Below are positions 60,336 through 64,000 of a DNA stretch of 64,000 bases, piece after piece. Position 1 is the stretch's first letter, and the number at the start of each line of letters is the position of its first letter. Under the pieces are notes generated by a model, which searched no databases, was not told where the DNA came from, and saw only the letters and a program-made list of their open reading frames with translations. Location of the stretch: the NCBI GenBank assembly GCA_023431345.1, contig JAEYWK010000213.1, positions 1-64,000 on the forward strand. Reading direction: 5' to 3'. The stretch is from Pseudomonadota bacterium (GTDB lineage: Bacteria; Myxococcota_A; Polyangia; Polyangiales; Polyangiaceae). The position numbers were made by a program, and so were the translations under genes.

Positions 60336-62906
60336 TTACTCTGCCGCTGGCGCGCGCTCGCGCACCAGCACGTCGATCTCGAGCTCGCCCGCTTCGATCT
60401 CGGCCAAGAGCACGGCGCCGCGCGGCAGCTCACCGCGCAAGATCCGCTCCGCCAGCGGGGCTTCCAGCAGCCGCGCGATGGTGCGCTTCATCGGCCGCGC
60501 GCCGAGGGTGGGCTCGAAGCCACCCGCGTCCATCAAGTGCTCGATCAGCTCGGGGCCGTACTCGAGCTCGACGCCGCGCTGAGCGAGCAGCGCGGTGCGC
60601 ACTCCTTCCAGCAGGCGGCGAGCGATCTCGCGCACGTCGTCACGGCTGAGCGGCGCGAACACCAGCACCTCGTCGATGCGGTTGTACAGCTCGGGCGCCA
60701 GCGCGGCGCGGGCGGCCTGGACGATTCTATCTCCGACCTCGGCGCTCGACGCGGGCTCGCCGCCACCGAAGCCGACGCGGCGCTTGCTGGCTTGGCCGAG
60801 CACCTCGGCGCCGAGGTTCGACGTCATCAAGATCACGGTGTTCGTGAAATCGACCAGGCGCCCGCGGCCGTCGGTGAGCCGCCCTTCGTCGAAGACGCCC
60901 AAAAACGTGGTCAAGACGTCCGGGTGCGCCTTCTCCAGCTCGTCGAGCAAGATCACCTGGTACGGGCGGCGGCGCACCGCCTCCGTGAGCTGCCCGCCCG
61001 CTTCGTGACCCACGTAGCCGGGCGGAGCGCCGATCAGGCGCGCGACCGCGTGGGGCTCACTGAACTCGGAAAGATCGAGGCGCGTCATGGCGCTCTCGCA
61101 GTGGAAGAGCACCTCTGCGATGGCCTTCGCGGTCTCGGTCTTGCCGACGCCGGTCGGTCCGAGCAAGAGGAAGCTGCCGATCGGTCGCCGCGAGCCGAGC
61201 CCGGCGGCGTTGCGCCGCAAGATGCGGGCAATGCGGCCGATCTGCGGACCATGGCCGACCACTCGATCGGCGAGGATCTCTTCGAGTCGCAGCATGCGAT
61301 CGCCGTCCGACTCGAGCAGGCGCTCCACCGGCATGTCGGCCAGCTCCGCCACGACCTCGGCCACCGCCTCGCTCGACACCTCGGCCTTGCCCCTGCGGCG
61401 GGTGCGAGCGCCCGCCAAATCCAAGATCGACACGGCCTTGTCGGGCAGGGCCCGCCCCGGCAAATAGCGGATCGACCACGACACCCCGAGCGCCAGCGCC
61501 TCCTTGGCGTAGCTCACCCGGTGATGCTGCTCGAGCCGGGGACGCAGCGCGTCGAGGATCAAGAACGCATCCTCGCGCGTCGGCTCCGCCACCTCGACGA
61601 GCCCGAAGCGGCGCGCCAGGGCCGCGTCGTGCCCGATGGCTTTTTGGAACTCCTCGACCGTCGTCGCGCCGATGCATGGCAGCTCGCCGCGCGAAAGCGA
61701 TAGCTTCAGCTCCGACGAAATCTCCTCCGCGGCTTCACCCAAGAACAGCTGGTGAATTTCGTCGAAAAACAGCACCACTCGCCCGCGCGCCGCCAGCACC
61801 TCTTTGCGGATGGCCGCGATGCGCCCCGCCAGCGCGCCGCGCACGGCGGTGCCAGCGATCAGCTCGCCGATCGGAATTTGAATCACCACCCGATCGTCGA
61901 GCGCCTGCACGTCGCGCCCGTCGGCGATGCGCTGAGCCAAGCCGCGGACGACGCTGGTCTTGCCGACGCCCGCCACGCCCACCAAGCAAGGATTGTTGCC
62001 CTCGCGCTTGGCGAGGACGTCCAGCGTCTGCTCGATGACGTCGTCGCGGCCGACGACGGGGTCGAGCTCGCCGCGCGCTGCCTGCAAGGTCAGGTTCTTA
62101 CCGAGCTCGCACAGCACGGGAAAGCGCTTCGGATCGAGCTGAAAGCGACCTTCGCCGCTGGGCGTCGCCGACTCTTCGACCGGACCCTGTGCGGTGGCGC
62201 TGGGCGCGGGGGCCGGCGCGCCTCCCCCGCCCGGCGGCACGAACACGCGGGTGATGGTGAGGCCGCTCTTGGGCTCTCCAGGCGGCGTGACGACGGGCAC
62301 TGGCGTGTCGCGCAGCTCGCGCACCTGCATCAACGGCACCGGCTCGGCGGGCGTGCGCTTGGGCGGCGGGAACAGCGGAACCTTGATCGCCGAGCTCGCC
62401 TTCATCGCCGTCTTGCGCGGCGGAGACGGCTCAGGCTCTAGAGGCAGCGGCGGCGCTGGCGCCATGAGCGACTTCTGCGCGACGGGGCGGCGGCGGCCCA
62501 CCAACCCCAACCCCACCTGCATGGTCTGCGCTCGCAAGCGGCTGGCATCGACGCTCAGCGCCTCGAGCACGCGGCGCGCGACGGCGCGCGGCTCACCGAG
62601 GAGCGCGAGCAGCAAGTGAGGCGCAGCCGGCGCGTTCGTCCCCATGCGGGCGCCGATCTCTTTCGCGCGCGTCAGCGCCGAGGCTATCGGCTCGGCCAGC
62701 TCGTCGCCCGAAAGACCGCGCGCGACGCGCAGGACGTCGTCGGTCGCGATGCGACGCTCGCGCAAGAGCTCTGCAGTGCTGCTGGGCTGGGAGACGATGG
62801 CGGCGAGCAGGTGCGCGGTCGAGACGCGCTCCCCCAGTCGTCGCGCCAGCTCCTCCGCGAGCTTCCGCAAGTCACGCAGCTCGGGCTCGCTTCCAATGGC
62901 GGACAT
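60336..62906 (-). CDS. Clp/Hsp100 AAA+ unfoldase, ClpA/ClpC type
   Basis: An 856-residue protein. The N-domain is at ~1-145 (LAEELARRLGERVSTAHLLAAIV, IGARMGTNAPAAPHLLLALLG). A Pro-rich linker (~150-260) leads to AAA-1 with Walker A GVAGVGKTSVV and Walker B VVLFFDEIHQLF, then AAA-2 with GPTGVGKTETAKA and VILLDELEKAHPDV. The long coiled M-domain of ClpB/ClpC is missing, and a VGF tripeptide follows NLGAEVLGQASKRR in AAA-2, where ClpP-binding loops sit. It is thus probably a ClpP-partner rather than a disaggregase, though ClpP is not in the window. The C-terminus (GALPRGAVLLAEIEAGELEIDV-like) is acidic. Confidence 0.93.
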   Translation of the reverse strand: MSAIGSEPELRDLRKLAEELARRLGERVSTAHLLAAIVSQPSSTAELLRERRIATDDVLRVARGLSGDELAEPIASALTRAKEIGARMGTNAPAAPHLLLALLGEPRAVARRVLEALSVDASRLRAQTMQVGLGLVGRRRPVAQKSLMAPAPPLPLEPEPSPPRKTAMKASSAIKVPLFPPPKRTPAEPVPLMQVRELRDTPVPVVTPPGEPKSGLTITRVFVPPGGGGAPAPAPSATAQGPVEESATPSGEGRFQLDPKRFPVLCELGKNLTLQAARGELDPVVGRDDVIEQTLDVLAKREGNNPCLVGVAGVGKTSVVRGLAQRIADGRDVQALDDRVVIQIPIGELIAGTAVRGALAGRIAAIRKEVLAARGRVVLFFDEIHQLFLGEAAEEISSELKLSLSRGELPCIGATTVEEFQKAIGHDAALARRFGLVEVAEPTREDAFLILDALRPRLEQHHRVSYAKEALALGVSWSIRYLPGRALPDKAVSILDLAGARTRRRGKAEVSSEAVAEVVAELADMPVERLLESDGDRMLRLEEILADRVVGHGPQIGRIARILRRNAAGLGSRRPIGSFLLLGPTGVGKTETAKAIAEVLFHCESAMTRLDLSEFSEPHAVARLIGAPPGYVGHEAGGQLTEAVRRRPYQVILLDELEKAHPDVLTTFLGVFDEGRLTDGRGRLVDFTNTVILMTSNLGAEVLGQASKRRVGFGGGEPASSAEVGDRIVQAARAALAPELYNRIDEVLVFAPLSRDDVREIARRLLEGVRTALLAQRGVELEYGPELIEHLMDAGGFEPTLGARPMKRTIARLLEAPLAERILRGELPRGAVLLAEIEAGELEIDVLVRERAPAAE

Positions 62907-62974
62907 GAGACCCCACTTCTGCCCGGATGAGCCATAACGGCCAAGTTTGTGGCGGCCCCCCGCGCCTTTCCCAA

Positions 62975-64000
62975 CTATCGAGAAGGAATCGAGAAAATCT
63001 CTTCGCCGCGCCCATCGAGCACACGCAAGCGGCCCGGTCCGCCGACCGCCACCAGCGGCTTCGTCGACGAGACCGCGACCTGCTGGTTGGCCGTCACTGC
63101 TTGCACCCAGTCGTCGCCATCGGGGGGCTCTTCGCTCGGCAGCTCACGACGGGCGACCAAGCGCAGCTCGGCATCCAAAAGGAGCAGCTCGAAGCCTGGC
63201 CCCGGCGCGGTCACGGCCGTGACCGCGACCAGTTTGCCCTCGTCGCCCACTGCCACCGCATACGGGCGCCCCGCCAGCTCGGCGGGCGCCCCCAGCCGGC
63301 GGCCAGGCGGTACGACCAAGCGTCGAGACAGCGAGCCCGCTTCGTCGAGCCAAAGGCCTTGGTCGAGACGCCGCGCCGGGAGCACCCAGGCGGGCAGCTC
63401 GGTCTCGGCGAGCGCGAAGCCCGGTAGGCGCAACCCGCCCGGGCTGAGGCGCTCGGCGCGCCCCGGCGTCAAGTACAACCAGACTCCCTCTCGCGAGGCC
63501 CCGAAGACGCCGCCCCGCGGAGCGGCCAGCTCGATGCTCTGCTCGGGCAGCTGCACCCTGGCCGCGCCGGCCACCAGTCGAAAGGCGTGCAGCTGGGGCG
63601 GGCCCAGCGCGGGAGCACCGCCGCCATCGAAGAGCCAGATGCGGTCGCGCAGCTGCGCGTCGGCGTAGATATCGCCCCACAGCAGCGCCGGGCGTACCAC
63701 CGGCTCGAAGCGACGATTGCCTGGCTCGAAACGCAGCGCACGGTCGCCCCCGACGGCCAACAGCGCGCCGTCGGCCAAGGCGACGAGCGCGCGCGGGCCC
63801 GAGAGAGGATGGGACGCGATGCGTTCGAAGCTCGCCAAGTCGAACACGCGCAGCTCATCGTGGGTCAGTTGGCCGAGCACGCCACGCCCGAACGCGAGGC
63901 GTGGCCGGTGCTCGCGCTGCGGGGGCACCGTCAACCGGCTGGCCCGAAGCTGACGCGCGATGGCCGCCGTCTCGCTCGAGGCCGCGCGCGGGGGCGGCAA
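62975..64000 (-). CDS. partial beta-propeller-like protein, truncated by the window edge
   Basis: At least 341 residues; the frame stays open to 64000, so the true start lies outside. Repeated short strands with Asp/Gly turns (GRGVLGQLTHDELRVFDLASFERI, ALVALADGALLAVGGDRALRFE, DRIWLFDGGG, GKLVAVTAVTAPG, PLVAVGGPGRLRVLDGRGEEIFSI) suggest a WD- or kelch-like propeller. No signal peptide can be judged. It is upstream of the Clp gene on the same strand, 68 bases away, so the two may share an operon. Confidence 0.75.
   Translation of the reverse strand: MPPPRAASSETAAIARQLRASRLTVPPQREHRPRLAFGRGVLGQLTHDELRVFDLASFERIASHPLSGPRALVALADGALLAVGGDRALRFEPGNRRFEPVVRPALLWGDIYADAQLRDRIWLFDGGGAPALGPPQLHAFRLVAGAARVQLPEQSIELAAPRGGVFGASREGVWLYLTPGRAERLSPGGLRLPGFALAETELPAWVLPARRLDQGLWLDEAGSLSRRLVVPPGRRLGAPAELAGRPYAVAVGDEGKLVAVTAVTAPGPGFELLLLDAELRLVARRELPSEEPPDGDDWVQAVTANQQVAVSSTKPLVAVGGPGRLRVLDGRGEEIFSIPSR

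Noticed and set aside
1..64000. tRNA, rRNA, CRISPR, insertion sequences or prophage
   Set aside because: No cloverleaf with TTCGAATC-type arm, no regularly spaced repeats, no transposase, integrase or phage-like protein was seen. A tRNA scan would be needed to exclude tRNA genes firmly.

Overview
The window is a GC-rich, gene-dense chromosomal segment from what looks like a myxobacterium (Myxococcota, probably a Polyangiales/Sorangium-type lineage). This inference rests on several traits seen together: eukaryote-like Ser/Thr kinases fused to other domains, several ECF sigma/anti-sigma pairs, many lipoproteins with Gly/Ala-rich linkers or Stig1-like cysteine repeats, a PEGA-domain protein, a DUF4388 (PATAN) protein, and large periplasmic TPR proteins resembling the Glt gliding-machinery family. 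No rRNA, tRNA, CRISPR, insertion sequence or phage gene was recognised, and base use looks even across the window.

Layout. 0-3.6 kb: envelope genes (Cys-rich lipoprotein, OmpA/TSP3 protein, small lipoprotein). 3.6-8.8 kb: a tight minus-strand operon xseA-aroE-glycogen debranching enzyme-histidine kinase. 9-10.5 kb: biotin carboxylase. 10.6-15.6 kb: a sigma factor and a zinc-ribbon/kinase/AAA/TPR protein, divergent from an MshEN-domain protein. 15.6-17.9 kb: a LacI regulator coupled to an RlmI-like methyltransferase. 18-20.6 kb: VKOR-thioredoxin, OmpA-like and TlpA genes, a likely oxidative-folding operon. 20.7-25.1 kb: two coupled TPR genes in GltD-GltE-like order. 25.2-27.8 kb: ECF sigma, anti-sigma and barrel module A. 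28-30.2 kb: small proteins, including a CxxCH lipoprotein. 30.3-35.8 kb: minus-strand cluster of barrel, lipoprotein, gpmA, secreted protein, GltC-like TPR protein and YfbM family protein. 36-38.5 kb: FG-GAP-like protein and an orphan solute-binding protein. 38.5-40.5 kb: two lipoproteins. 40.6-43.1 kb: glgC-glgM glycogen synthesis. 43.2-45.9 kb: ECF/FecR/barrel module B. 46-47.1 kb: DUF1080 lipoprotein. 47.2-52.3 kb: a partial F-type ATP synthase operon (b', b, delta, alpha, gamma). 52.4-55.7 kb: folK, a TatA-like small protein and a pseudo-receiver/PATAN/J-like protein. 55.9-60.3 kb: kinase, TPR-PEGA protein and 12-repeat Cys lipoprotein. 60.3-62.9 kb: ClpA/C-type unfoldase. The right edge holds a truncated propeller-like gene.

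How the genes may work together. Many neighbours overlap by 1-4 bases (GTGA, ATGA, TGATG), so translational coupling is the rule in the minus-strand operons. The VKOR-TlpA operon could serve the many disulfide-rich exported proteins. GlgC and GlgM make ADP-glucose and alpha-1,4-glucan, and the debranching enzyme could break glycogen down. A LacI-type operator pair (17907-17920 and 39613-39626) suggests that the LacI regulator controls itself and a sugar-related lipoprotein about 22 kb away. Starts were chosen from overlaps, Shine-Dalgarno matches and domain beginnings. Many are GTG or TTG and some remain uncertain.
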